From positions 1 to 58,275 of IMG/VR virus record IMGVR_UViG_3300046697_000236: a stretch of DNA of 58,275 bases; one strand, given 5' to 3'. The position numbers and the translations under genes were made by a program. Numbering within the stretch: position 1 is the stretch's first letter; the number at the start of each line of letters is the position of its first letter. Positions 8,801 through 18,500 of this stretch are shown piece by piece. The notes under the pieces are model-generated. The model made no database searches. It was not told the origin of the DNA and worked only from the letters and a program-made list of their open reading frames with translations. This DNA is from a virus.

Positions 8801-8943
8801 AAAACAGAGGCTGCTTGATAATGATATTTTTATTGATCGTATTTATTGTGTTAATGGTTATTTCATGTAAGGCGAATAACAAAACATCAAAGAATAGGCA
8901 GGGATTATATAAATCAAATTACAATTACTTTTATCACCCATAA
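8797..8943 (+). CDS. Small lipoprotein or membrane-anchored peptide
   Basis: This 48-residue ORF starts in an ATGA overlap with the NinG stop. It has a hydrophobic segment (MIFLLIVFIVLMVISC) ending in a Cys that fits a lipobox, then a polar, Asn/Tyr-rich tail. It could be an outer-membrane lipoprotein, for example a spanin partner, though it is far from the lysis genes. Function is unknown. Confidence 0.55.
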   Translation: MKNRGCLIMIFLLIVFIVLMVISCKANNKTSKNRQGLYKSNYNYFYHP

Positions 8944-8954
8944 ATCTTAAATAT

Positions 8955-9431
8955 ATGACATTAACAACATTTGTAAAAACTAATTTAAAAAAAGATTTCT
9001 CTAATAGAAAAGAGATTTTAAATCGAGCTATTAAGGAAATGCATGCTACACCGAAGCAATTTTCTAATGTTATTTCTGACATCAATCGCAGGTCAGGTTG
9101 GAATAATTATCCGAACAAGGCAGGTAGGGGTTCCAAGGTAGAGATTAATACAGACATACAAGTCGAACGGAAGATAGGTATCAGTATTGATCAGTTCCGG
9201 AAGAAACATGATATATTTCATATTGTTTCCGAGGCCGCCCGGAAACTCAAAAAGGATGTTTTTCTTACCGAGTCAGAATTTGTGCAAGTAAATGGAATTC
9301 GCATGGTAGGCTATCGGGATGCTCTCGGATTGCCAGAGAACTCAAAATATAAAGGGAAAGCTGGATCGACTATTTATTGGTCGCACCCAGACACTATTCG
9401 CCAAATGAAATCAGAAGGAACTTTAATATAA
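8955..9431 (+). CDS. Hypothetical protein
   Basis: This 158-residue protein has a basic, helical N-terminal region and a C-terminal part (MVGYRDALGLPENSKYKGKAGSTIYW). The middle (about residues 60-100) reads like a DNA-binding helical unit, which makes a regulatory role possible, but no family was recognised. It is seven bases from the phosphoesterase gene. Confidence 0.55.
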   Translation: MTLTTFVKTNLKKDFSNRKEILNRAIKEMHATPKQFSNVISDINRRSGWNNYPNKAGRGSKVEINTDIQVERKIGISIDQFRKKHDIFHIVSEAARKLKKDVFLTESEFVQVNGIRMVGYRDALGLPENSKYKGKAGSTIYWSHPDTIRQMKSEGTLI

Positions 9432-9437
9432 ACAAAC

Positions 9438-10502
9438 ATGAAGAAAATAGGAATCTCCGCGGACACCCTTAAGTCCAAGCATTCGGAATACAAAAAAGCC
9501 TTAGAGCAAGAACTAAAGCAATCTGCTAAAATCTTGGATGAATACAAAAAAGATCATGGAAAGCTTGAGGTTTTCTTTAATCGAATAATTGATAATATCA
9601 CTCCTGTATTGGAAGCGCCTGGTGTATATAAGCCCGTAATCATAAAGGACAATAATCCAATAACAGCCATCATGCATATAACCGACGGGCACATGGGAGC
9701 GATTCAGGAGCCTAGTGAGATAGAGGGATTTAATATGTTCAATCCAGCAATCTGTGATTCGCGACAAATAAAATATGCACAAGATTTTATTAAATGGATT
9801 ACCGTACAGCGCTTCGGTTATTCTATCAATGAATGTTCCGTCATAGTGACTGGGGACTTGATTTCTGGGGACATACATGATGAGTTGAAAATAACAAATG
9901 CCTTTCCAGTCACCGAACAAGTAATAAGGGCTGCTGAATTATTATCTAAACAAATATTATTGCTTGCGCCTCATTTTGCAAAAATAAATATTGAGTTTAT
10001 AACCGAAGATAATCATTCTCGTCTTACAAAAAAACCACAAATGAAAGAGGCTGGAATGAACTCACTTAATTATCTTGTTGGCTATATTGCAAAACTTTAT
10101 GTGGCAAAACAGAAAAATGTCGAGTTCAATATATACCCGAAGTTTGAACAAATAATACACGTGGCAACGCGCAACTATCTTATTTGTCATGGACATGGAA
10201 GTTCTAGTTGGATGGGGGTTCCGTGGTATAGCATTGAAAGGAAAATGGGCAAAGAATCTCAGGCAAGAATGCAACTAATCATGCGAGACATTGAGTTGGC
10301 CAAATCAGTTGGATTTCACAAATATATATTTGGCCACTACCACACGCCAATCGATACTGAGCTTTATTCTGGTGGCGGTAGCGTGTCCGGAACCGATGCG
10401 TTGGATCACAAAATGGGTCGTTATGCCAAACCATCACAGCCAGCATGGCTTGTTTCCCAAAAACATGGAGAATTTAATAGGATTAATTTTAATTTGGAAT
10501 GA
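9438..10502 (+). CDS. Calcineurin-like metallophosphoesterase
   Basis: This 354-residue protein shows the full metal-binding set of the family: D-x-H (TDGHMG, about 83-85), GD (VTGDLISGD, about 138-142), N-H (EDNHSR, about 200), an LICHGHGSS motif near 250 and FGHYHTP near 293. Enzymes of this fold cleave phosphoesters; phage members include nucleases of SbcD/Mre11 type and nucleotide phosphatases. The first 60 residues are a helical extension. A partner SbcC-like ATPase is not present. The setting (SSB, NinG) favours nucleic-acid processing. Confidence 0.8.
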   Translation: MKKIGISADTLKSKHSEYKKALEQELKQSAKILDEYKKDHGKLEVFFNRIIDNITPVLEAPGVYKPVIIKDNNPITAIMHITDGHMGAIQEPSEIEGFNMFNPAICDSRQIKYAQDFIKWITVQRFGYSINECSVIVTGDLISGDIHDELKITNAFPVTEQVIRAAELLSKQILLLAPHFAKINIEFITEDNHSRLTKKPQMKEAGMNSLNYLVGYIAKLYVAKQKNVEFNIYPKFEQIIHVATRNYLICHGHGSSSWMGVPWYSIERKMGKESQARMQLIMRDIELAKSVGFHKYIFGHYHTPIDTELYSGGGSVSGTDALDHKMGRYAKPSQPAWLVSQKHGEFNRINFNLE

Positions 10503-10804
10503 AAAAGTTAATTTATATTTCCGGCCCAATTAGCGGATTGAAGCTTTCGACAGCGAAGGCGCGTTTCAAGAGGGCTGAACGTGAATTAAATAAAGAAGGT
10601 TTTGAGGTAATTAATCCACTTGACCTGGATCACATGGATGAGGAAAGGGAAATGCAGTGGGGTGATTATCTTATCCGTGATCTGCATGTGCTGAACAAAC
10701 AACGTCCCGAAATGTATATGCTGAAAGGATACAAGGACTCTTCCGGATCATTATTAGAAATTTTATTTGCCCAAAAACTTGGTTTAAAAATACATTATCA
10801 ATGA
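10499..10804 (+). CDS. DUF4406-like nucleoside deoxyribosyltransferase-fold protein
   Basis: This 101-residue protein starts KKLIYISGPISG and continues with AKARFKRAERELNKEGFEVINPLDLDH, the signature of the DUF4406/MazG-associated deoxyribosyltransferase-like group common in phages. It ends with a Ser/Gly-rich segment (KDSSGSLLEILFA) like the substrate site of that fold. It may act in nucleotide or cyclic-nucleotide metabolism. It overlaps the phosphoesterase by four bases. Confidence 0.75.
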   Translation: MKKLIYISGPISGLKLSTAKARFKRAERELNKEGFEVINPLDLDHMDEEREMQWGDYLIRDLHVLNKQRPEMYMLKGYKDSSGSLLEILFAQKLGLKIHYQ

Positions 10805-10899
10805 ATGGAACATTCATAATAGCTTTATTGGTCGTAATGTTAATCGTGATCTTTTCAGAATATGGAGGGAATAACCCAACACCTACAACAAATGCGTGA
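10801..10899 (+). CDS. Small membrane peptide
   Basis: This 32-residue ORF overlaps the upstream stop (ATGA). It consists of one membrane segment (FIIALLVVMLIVIF) and a short polar tail. It shares bases 10862-10899 with the next gene in another frame. Overlapping starts argue for translation, but the size leaves doubt. Confidence 0.4.
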   Translation: MNGTFIIALLVVMLIVIFSEYGGNNPTPTTNA

Positions 10900-11179
10900 T
10901 ATGAAAGCAAATTACATAAAGAAAGAATCTATTCTTTCTGAAGCAGAAAGAATAGTTAATGGTGAGAGACAAATTGATTACGATAATCCAGTATCTAATT
11001 TTAAAAACATAGCTGCGTTAGCATCTTTATTGATTGGTAAAGAACTAACTCCGGCGGACTGTTGTAAAATACTTATGGTGGTAAAATTAATTCGGGAAAA
11101 ACATAGGCACAAACGAGATAATTTAGTAGATTTGTGTGGCTATACTGAAATATTAAATAGAATAAACGATGATACTTAG
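10862..11179 (+). CDS. DUF6378-like phage protein
   Basis: This 105-residue protein has the pattern ILSEAERIVNGERQIDYDNPVSNFKNIAALASLL and then LTPADCCKILMVVKLIREKHRHKRDNLVDLCGY. This is the layout of a helical phage family related to MazG-type nucleotide pyrophosphohydrolases (DUF6378). Its biochemical role is not established. It is embedded in the small-gene operon. Confidence 0.7.
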   Translation: MEGITQHLQQMRDMKANYIKKESILSEAERIVNGERQIDYDNPVSNFKNIAALASLLIGKELTPADCCKILMVVKLIREKHRHKRDNLVDLCGYTEILNRINDDT

Positions 11180-11375
11180 TAACGTATTAAGCTTAACGGA
11201 AAAATATTGCATTGAGAACGATGATAATATTGACGTAGATGTGAATCAGGAAATACTTAACATGACAGTGAAAGAACTGTGCGATATTGCGATTCATATT
11301 GGAAAACAAAAAGATGCATGCAGGGATGCGCTAAATGAAATATTCTCACGAGTGGAGGTTAAACTTTTCGGCTAA
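11169..11375 (+). CDS. Hypothetical acidic protein
   Basis: This 68-residue acidic protein was not recognised. It overlaps the preceding gene by 11 bases and is followed after two bases by another small ORF. Confidence 0.5.
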   Translation: MILSNVLSLTEKYCIENDDNIDVDVNQEILNMTVKELCDIAIHIGKQKDACRDALNEIFSRVEVKLFG

Positions 11376-11377
11376 TA

Positions 11378-11542
11378 ATGATTGGGCTTTCTGAGTGTGA
11401 AACAATAATCAACGAAGAGCTTTTTGTAAGTTCACACAAGGCTATACTGGAGAATTCAGACTTTAAAAATAAACAGCCATATCAGGAAAGATTGAATAAG
11501 TACCTGAATTTAAAAGAATACATGAAGGCAAAAATAACATAA
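11378..11542 (+). CDS. Hypothetical small protein
   Basis: This 54-residue helical, charged protein (MIGLSECETIINEELF at the start) is too short to classify. The tight spacing to both neighbours supports it. Confidence 0.5.
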   Translation: MIGLSECETIINEELFVSSHKAILENSDFKNKQPYQERLNKYLNLKEYMKAKIT

Positions 11543-11550
11543 ATTAATTT

Positions 11551-11904
11551 ATGGAAGAAACAAAAAACGTAGAACCAAAAAAGGAATTAACAGATTTTGA
11601 TTTAGATGTCTCAAATGCATTGAAAGACTTCCCATCAAACCAAGAAGATGCGTATATCTTCATTAGGGGGGGAATTAACAGAACAAAGATGAATGCCAAG
11701 AAAGGATTTATCTCTATCCATGGTACTCCTAATGCAATCAATACTGCAATGATGCCTGCCTTTTGGGAAAATGACATGATTAAAGGCGCAATGCTTATCA
11801 CTGTGCTTAATTTTCTAAAACAAAACAAGCCCGATGCCGATAACTTCGCAAGGCTCTTGGGCTATGATATTAATGATAATAAACTTAAATTATTTAAGCC
11901 ATGA
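11551..11904 (+). CDS. Hypothetical protein
   Basis: This 117-residue protein has an acidic, lysine-rich tail at the N-terminus and a compact helical core (residues 40-105). It was not recognised. It overlaps the next gene by four bases. Confidence 0.55.
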   Translation: MEETKNVEPKKELTDFDLDVSNALKDFPSNQEDAYIFIRGGINRTKMNAKKGFISIHGTPNAINTAMMPAFWENDMIKGAMLITVLNFLKQNKPDADNFARLLGYDINDNKLKLFKP

Positions 11905-12218
11905 AAAAACCAACGATTCTTCTTATTGCGTGTGTGTGTTTTGCAATAGCCACAACTATTAGTTCTTTCTGGATAATAGTGTCCTTTCTTATATTTTTAA
12001 CGAAAGACAAACCCTTTCAGTGGATATCTATTATTTGCTTCATTATTGCATTTGCGCTATCTATCGTATGTCAAGTCAAATTATCATTTTTATCTGAAAG
12101 ACATAGATTGAAAAGCAAACCATTTGAAGAATTTAATGTTTCTGCGTTTCAGCAAAGACTACATAAGATGGAAGAGTTGAGAAAAGAATGTACGCCATCG
12201 GATCTTAATAAACAATAA
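11901..12218 (+). CDS. Two-pass membrane protein
   Basis: This 105-residue protein has two membrane helices (about residues 6-33 and 41-63) and a basic, helical cytoplasmic tail. No function is recognised. It lies between a hypothetical gene and the GroES-like gene. Confidence 0.6.
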   Translation: MKKPTILLIACVCFAIATTISSFWIIVSFLIFLTKDKPFQWISIICFIIAFALSIVCQVKLSFLSERHRLKSKPFEEFNVSAFQQRLHKMEELRKECTPSDLNKQ

Positions 12219-12220
12219 TT

Positions 12221-12757
12221 ATGAAACAACCAGGATACCAAAGAATGATTCTTATTCCAGACGAGGAGGGTGATTTGAAGATAAACGGAATCATTCACCC
12301 TTTCGGTGAGAACTATCGATACGCGACCGTTATTTCAATAGGACAGGGATTTAATGATCCACCAAAAGAAGGCAGTAAGGTTATTTACAAAGTTGGCGCC
12401 GACAATGAAAACAATCAATTCGTACATGAGTTTAAACATTATCTTCGTGTATGTGAAATGGATGTGCTGGCCATAGTAGAGAATGAAGGTATCATTCCGT
12501 TGGCTGATCGCATACTTGTGGACTGGCTTCCTTCGGAGCAAACCACCGCTAGCGGGATTATCATCCCAGAAACAACACTAGAAAAGCCTTATCGTGGAAA
12601 AATTATTGCAGTAGGTAATGGCATAGAGAAAGAGATCATGGTATGTAAGGCTGGAGATATTGTTTTGTGGTACAGATATGTTGGGATGAATATTATTATA
12701 AAAGGAAAAGATTTTAAACTCATGAGGCAATCGGAAATATTTGGAATCGTAGAGTGA
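12221..12757 (+). CDS. Tandem GroES-like co-chaperonin
   Basis: The C-terminal half (about residues 90-178) is a good Cpn10 domain: IIPLADRILVDW, a mobile-loop segment SEQTTASGIIIPE, then RGKIIAVGNG and GDIVLWYRYVG. The N-terminal half repeats the pattern in weaker form: NGIIHP, RYATVISIGQG, KEGSKVIYKVG, then MDVLAIVEN. Usual GroES is about 95 residues with one domain. Two domains in a row recall chloroplast Cpn20. It would cap the host GroEL to help capsid or other phage proteins fold, as T4 gp31 does. No phage GroEL is present. Confidence 0.8.
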   Translation: MKQPGYQRMILIPDEEGDLKINGIIHPFGENYRYATVISIGQGFNDPPKEGSKVIYKVGADNENNQFVHEFKHYLRVCEMDVLAIVENEGIIPLADRILVDWLPSEQTTASGIIIPETTLEKPYRGKIIAVGNGIEKEIMVCKAGDIVLWYRYVGMNIIIKGKDFKLMRQSEIFGIVE

Positions 12758-12784
12758 AAAAGACGCACGTAAAACCTTTGGATA

Positions 12785-13171
12785 ATGAAATTAAAACCCA
12801 AAATAAAATATAAAATAATTGACTACAAAATTTACCCATTTGAGATATTAGTTTCGTTTCATGATTCATTTGAGGAATTGGAGTCAATTATTAAAAAAAA
12901 ACTACCTGGAAACATCCATGATGGAATAGAATTGTTTAAATCGACTGACTTGGCAAAAACAGTAATGTTTTCAAATGGAACGACTTGTATTTGGTTTACG
13001 CCTAAATTAATAAGTGGAGGATTGTGGGGTCATGGAGTTATCTCACATGAGGTATTTCATGCAGTTGATTTTCTTATGAATAAAATAGGCATTCGATTAT
13101 CAAATAAAAGCGATGAAGCTTATGCTTATTTAATTCAATATCTCACAAATGAGATTTATAAAATGTTTTAA
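12785..13171 (+). CDS. Putative zinc metallopeptidase-like protein
   Basis: This 128-residue protein has an HExxH zinc site (GVISHEVFHAVDFLM, about residues 84-98) and a downstream Glu in SDEAYAYLIQYL that could be the third ligand, as in gluzincins. The whole protein is short for a peptidase, so it may act on a small target or be a minimal domain. Related short HExxH genes are common in Bacteroidota phages. It follows the co-chaperonin gene. Confidence 0.65.
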   Translation: MKLKPKIKYKIIDYKIYPFEILVSFHDSFEELESIIKKKLPGNIHDGIELFKSTDLAKTVMFSNGTTCIWFTPKLISGGLWGHGVISHEVFHAVDFLMNKIGIRLSNKSDEAYAYLIQYLTNEIYKMF

Positions 13172-13172
13172 A

Positions 13173-13262
13173 ATGAAACATAATTCAAATACTCTTTGCC
13201 CTTTATATGAGTTTTGTTGTAATGACTGCAATGGATGTCCGAGTAATCCCGTGAATAAATGA
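13173..13262 (+). CDS. Cys-rich mini-protein
   Basis: This 29-residue ORF sits between two genes, one base after the upstream stop and with an ATGA overlap downstream. Five cysteines lie close together (CPLYEFCCNDCNGCP), enough for a small zinc or disulfide knuckle. The operon spacing supports translation. Confidence 0.5.
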   Translation: MKHNSNTLCPLYEFCCNDCNGCPSNPVNK

Positions 13263-13471
13263 ACGAAGCCACAATTATACAATTGGTTTTCCTGGGCGAA
13301 GATTCCTATCTTTTCCTTTATGGATTTAATAAGCAACGCGAATTAATGTTCCGTTCATCAAAAAATATTGAACATTTGCAATCCGAACCAATAAAGATTG
13401 ACGTACAGAAACAAATGGCCTATACCATATTTTACCAAATACCCACATTTTATTTTAGACATTTTCAATAA
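13259..13471 (+). CDS. Hypothetical small protein
   Basis: This 70-residue protein is beta-rich (IIQLVFLGEDSYLFLYGF) and is the last gene of the rightward operon. It meets the portal gene tail-to-tail with only 28 bases between. No terminator hairpin was found there. Confidence 0.5.
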   Translation: MNEATIIQLVFLGEDSYLFLYGFNKQRELMFRSSKNIEHLQSEPIKIDVQKQMAYTIFYQIPTFYFRHFQ

Positions 13472-13499
13472 ACAAACGAAAGAATTTATCGTATATTTA

Positions 13500-15548
13500 T
13501 CATTGTGTCTGCGTTGCCGGTGGTTGAGGTTGTCCTTGAACAGCCTGTCCTTGTGCCTGCTGTATTAATTGTTGAGCTTGTGGATTCCCCTGTTGTGCGG
13601 CCTGAATAACTTGCGCCGGTATCCCTCCTTGTCCTCCTTGCTGTACCTGTTGGGCCTGTTGTTTAAGTTTATCAATCGCCTGCATTATTTTTTCCGCATA
13701 AGGCATGTCTGTAACTTGTAGATAAGCTTCAATGGGAATAAGTTTGTCCATAACAAACTGACTAAGTTGGCTCTCCATCGCCTGTCTGTAAGTGGGAGAA
13801 TCAAATCCATGACTCATAACTATATTATAATCAAAATTTTGAACCTGTTCAGCCTTAAATATTTTTGCTTCGTCTGTAAAATCCTTGCCTGCGGTTGCTA
13901 TAAATTGGTCTTGTGTGTAATACTGTTTAATGAGCTTTACTGTCTTGAGATCACATTGACATAAAAAATTTGCAAATACTTGCATTATGTCTATCGTATT
14001 CAAGCTCGCATTGGCGGCTTCTTGTTCATAAAGAGCAGCAGGTGTTCCCGCTGGTGCTTGTTGTCCCATTATTGGACCTTGTATTCCGGAAATTTGTTGA
14101 AGCGCCTTCATTTCCAAATTAAGCATTTCGGATATACCGGCGGGTATAGATGCTCCCGATACTGATTGTGGGGCTGGTGATCCGGCTTTAGGAGTATAGA
14201 CTATTACTCCGCCAAGTTGCGCCCAATCATCTGCGAATTGTTCCGGAGAACTATTTTTTGGTATCGCTGTCTCCGGAACGAGTAGAGTATTTTTTGATGA
14301 CGTGAGTATTACTCCATCTATCATATTGAACATCTTGTCGATCTGGCGCTGAATATCAATTAAGTCCTCCATCCATCCACGGACCTCCCCATCAATTAAT
14401 GGATGAAGTGTTAATACGTAGGGATGAGAAGCGTGTTCATAGAAAGTCTCTCCTTCTGCCAAGACATGACCCGTAGGAGCCATTATCTTATAAGACCAGA
14501 ACTGATCTCTTTTTTCTTCCCATGTAATCAGATTTTCCTTTATCTCATCATCGGTCATACCTGCAGCTTTGCCTTTTTCTGCTCTTTGTTTATTTTCTGC
14601 ATCTAGTTTTTTCTTTTCACTCATTGGATAAGCGCCATAACTTTCCGGATCTAGGGGATCATGGACACATCTTAATCTCCAATCAGACTTTATCTCCCAA
14701 ATCTCAAAGACACGACATTTATTAACAAGTGTCGGATAAAAGAAACTTAGGTTATCATATTGAATATTTGATAGAAAATTTATATTATTCCAATATCCCG
14801 GAAGGTTGGCTGCTGTAGAATAAATCTGCTTTATATTTTCCTCATCCTCTTTTGTCTTGGCAAACAAAGAGAGAACATCGTCAATATAAATATCATAAAA
14901 TTCACCAATTCTCCGAATGTCCTTCATTCTAATATCCGTAACATCGGTATTGAAAAACATTTTATTGATATTCACGTTATCGTACTGAATGACATTTCTG
15001 TGTTGGGTATGGTCATATACCCATTTTATTTTCCTGCATGGAGCACCAGAAAGAAGAAAGGTAGCTAGCGCCTGAGCATTCATTTCAACGCCTTGGTTTG
15101 CTTCATGGACTGCCTGAAGTGCGTTGGCGACCATCTCTGCTTCCATTTTCCCTTCCTGTGCCCTGGAACTGACAATGGGTTTCGGCGGATTCTTTCTGAA
15201 TTGACCCTTAATGTTTTTCTCAATAGAAGCCAAGAAATTGTTGGTAACAAGATTCCTTCCACGACGACGCATGTATTCTCTTTTCGTTGGCATGTCCTGC
15301 TCTATCTCGTCATATATCTTTTCATCACCCTGTTTGCCAAATCGAAAGTCACGATTTATACGATAGCGTTCACGTAAATCTTCCATGGCAAGATAGTCTG
15401 ACCAACAGCGCTCAAGTTGCCTGATGTTGTCCCCCAATACCTGATTAGAGTTATTGACAAGAGATTGATTAAATACTACATTTGATACGGCTACACTTGC
15501 CTGATTAATGGGTATTTTTGGTTTCTTGGGACTTGCATTATATTTCAT
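13500..15548 (-). CDS. Portal protein
   Basis: This 682-residue protein fits the P22-like portal class in size and layout. It has an N-terminal helical part (DNIRQLERCWSDYLAMEDLRERY), a wing/stem region with DLIDIQRQIDKMFNMIDG near residue 400, and a long Gln/Gly/Pro-rich C-terminus (residues 630-682, repeated QAQQ and QGQ) that may form the barrel or be disordered. It forms the dodecameric DNA gate at one capsid vertex. The start overlaps the stop of the giant polyvalent gene (ATGA), so the two are co-translated, and it ends the 17-kb leftward virion operon. Confidence 0.8.
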   Translation of the reverse strand: MKYNASPKKPKIPINQASVAVSNVVFNQSLVNNSNQVLGDNIRQLERCWSDYLAMEDLRERYRINRDFRFGKQGDEKIYDEIEQDMPTKREYMRRRGRNLVTNNFLASIEKNIKGQFRKNPPKPIVSSRAQEGKMEAEMVANALQAVHEANQGVEMNAQALATFLLSGAPCRKIKWVYDHTQHRNVIQYDNVNINKMFFNTDVTDIRMKDIRRIGEFYDIYIDDVLSLFAKTKEDEENIKQIYSTAANLPGYWNNINFLSNIQYDNLSFFYPTLVNKCRVFEIWEIKSDWRLRCVHDPLDPESYGAYPMSEKKKLDAENKQRAEKGKAAGMTDDEIKENLITWEEKRDQFWSYKIMAPTGHVLAEGETFYEHASHPYVLTLHPLIDGEVRGWMEDLIDIQRQIDKMFNMIDGVILTSSKNTLLVPETAIPKNSSPEQFADDWAQLGGVIVYTPKAGSPAPQSVSGASIPAGISEMLNLEMKALQQISGIQGPIMGQQAPAGTPAALYEQEAANASLNTIDIMQVFANFLCQCDLKTVKLIKQYYTQDQFIATAGKDFTDEAKIFKAEQVQNFDYNIVMSHGFDSPTYRQAMESQLSQFVMDKLIPIEAYLQVTDMPYAEKIMQAIDKLKQQAQQVQQGGQGGIPAQVIQAAQQGNPQAQQLIQQAQGQAVQGQPQPPATQTQ

Positions 15549-18500
15549 GGTTTGTGTTTTTTAAGTTCGTTATCTGCTGCATCATCCGCTTCTTTTATCA
15601 TCTGTAAATAATTATGAATCCTGTCGGCACGTTCTTTTTTGAGTTGTATCTTGTTTTCTTGTGTCTCATCCGCGGTTATCAAATCTTTATTGGATTCATC
15701 AACCTTATTTTCTAGTTTAGATACTTTCCTTTCATGTTTCTCGATATTATCCATAAATTTATATCTCAGATATAGCCTTGCGGTTTCTGGATGACTCATG
15801 TAGTTAGCGATCTCTGCTGGTGTGCTAATCGAATAATTCTGCTTGGCTGCTGCATTTTCTTCACGTAGCTTATTGAACTCTTGCATATCTGCATCTCCAT
15901 AAGTATTGCGATAGAAACGATTGAAAATAGGTATGTCGTTTATTTCGAATCCTGCCTTTTCAAAAGGAGCATCTTTTCCACTAACAATATTCGTACCGGC
16001 AGCAACTGCATGAGTTGTTGTTTTATATAACTGGTTGAAAAATTGACCAAGCCCACCTGTGTAATATTGTAGAAAGTATTCCACTTTTGATGGATTCCAA
16101 TCGGCAATTTTCCAAACATTTTCTTGAATACCCCTAAGTTCAGATCTTTGATTTACCAAAGTATGTTTATTTGGATTTCCTCCCGCAACATAAAATGAAA
16201 AATCCGTCATCCCTTTAATAAGGGGGTTTACGTTTTCTTTGCCAAGCGACGATGAGGGTAATACTTTTTCAAGTGCTTGTGAGAATGGTTCTCTGGTGAT
16301 CGTGTGTTGGGCATAGTCTTCATTAGACCAAAGATCATGAATGCCCATTCCGTATCCTGGAATAAGTGGACGACAAGAAAAATCACCTTTTCTATCTACA
16401 AAACCTCCGACATCTACCGGAGCAAAAGCATTAGTAAATCCATTTAGTGCTTGTCCTATTCCTGTTCCAAGTTCTGTCTGTCCTGATACTATCTCATATA
16501 ATCCCGCCCCAAGCCCATACCAGTTTCTGAAATAGAATCCAATTGGAATAGAGACATGATGACCCTCGTTCATTGTGGGGATAATCATATTGTTATGCTT
16601 GACATACGGACTTATCTTTTCGTAATACGGTTTTCCATCGACCGGATCTATATTCCCAATGGTAGAATTTACCCAGGCAGTGAAATATCCCACTACCATC
16701 CATCCCAGAGCATCGACACCCATGGCCTTACGTCTCTGATTACGCTGTTTATTTGATTTGCCTTCCTCGTATTCACCTTTTTCATTTGTGTAAGGAAAAT
16801 CATATTCATGGCCCACGCCAGACATTCGTAATGCATGATCGGCTCCCTGTATGGATGGGTTAAAAAACATATAATTTGCACCAAGTATTTTTCCAAGCGT
16901 TCCCTTGGTGTCGAAGTTTGAAGTCACATCTTTAGCGTCTTTTATGGCCGTTAACACACTGCGTCCTTTTTCAATAGAAGTAACAAAGGTCGCGAACCTA
17001 GCTGTCTGTTCTGAAAAAGATGATAGTTTTTCAAATGTTTCTTTTGACCATCTCAATGCTGAGGATTGTCCGATTTTATCCAATATCCCATTTGTACCAG
17101 TATATCGTTTATATACATTCGCTAAATCCTTTTCGATTGCTGATATTTTCTGTGCATTTACAAAACCTGTTGGACCGCCATTATCTGTATAGAGTTTATA
17201 TAAGGCATGGTCAGGATTCGTGGATGGATCAAAATGCTTACCAAAAGAATCTTTGATTGTTGCCAGCGCCCTACCCATGTTCTTTGCATACGCCCATCCT
17301 TGGTTATTAAATAAGGCATTCGCCTGCCATGCATATTGAAGATCACGAAGGAGATTGGGAATTTGAAAGGCAAGGTTCCATCCTGTTGCCGAACGGCTCA
17401 ACCAACCGGTAGTCCTACCAAGAAACTTACTCGGAGCATCTAATAGTTTTGCTAAGGATATCGTTTGGATATTGTTTTTATTTAAAGCATTTGCAACCTC
17501 AACTAATGATCCCATTTTTTCATTACCAAAAACCAATCTTACCTTATTGCCATTAATCATTACAGGCACCTCATGTTGTTTTGCTACTTCTGCTGGCCTT
17601 AATCGCTTGTGTTCGGCAAATAGTTTCAATGCAGCGCGACCTGATTTAAGCAACTCTGCTTTTGGTTTTTCGTAAGTTTCCTCTATTGATTCATTCCCAT
17701 CCTCATCCTTCGTTTTGATATAATAAACTTCTCTGGGTTCTACTATCCCCTTGAGTAAAGGCTTGCCTTCCTTGGTTAATTGATTTGCTTCAACAAAATG
17801 CAACATTGACTGATTGTAGGTGTTCTTTACACCATAAGCAATTGTGCACTGAGCCATATTTATCATTTGCGCAATTGGGTCTGCGGATTGTGATTCTCTC
17901 CCTTTGGCCTTTTGTAATCCATTAAAAGCGCCACCCATTTGCGTATTCTGATAATCGAATAATTCGGATTGATCATCCTTCCAGCCACGTTGTGGAACAT
18001 AGTCTTTCCAGGATGCTTTTATCTTCTGACCATCACTTATTGAAAGCATTCCGAACTCCACATTCATGTCAATATTTTTGTCCGTCAAATCCCTCCATTG
18101 GTCCCAAAACTTTTCAATAGTTTTTTTATCAACCTTGGATTCTAAATCATTAATTATTCTCTGGGCAAAATCATCGGTCAGTGGGTTGTTTCCAATACTC
18201 CCAGCGTACACTTTTGGTTCGGTATCTTTATTTTGTATTCGTTTAAATTTATTTCTTCCAATAGCATCCTTTGCCCTCATGTATTCTTGCAATTTTTGTT
18301 CATCAACCCCAGCTTCATGTGCTGTTTTCATTGCTATGTCAAGGAACGGCTCGATAAAGTCAGTCTTTAATTCTTTATCTTTCGACATCATGATTGATGC
18401 AGCACTATTAGCTTTCGCCCACACATCCATATCATCAGTTATTTTACCACCAGCCCTAACTACATCAAACATAAATTTCTTTACTGGCAGCATGGTATCC

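Noticed and set aside
15093-15377. Plus-strand ORFs within the portal and giant genes
   Set aside because: They overlap long, motif-bearing genes on the minus strand and have no start context or recognisable product.
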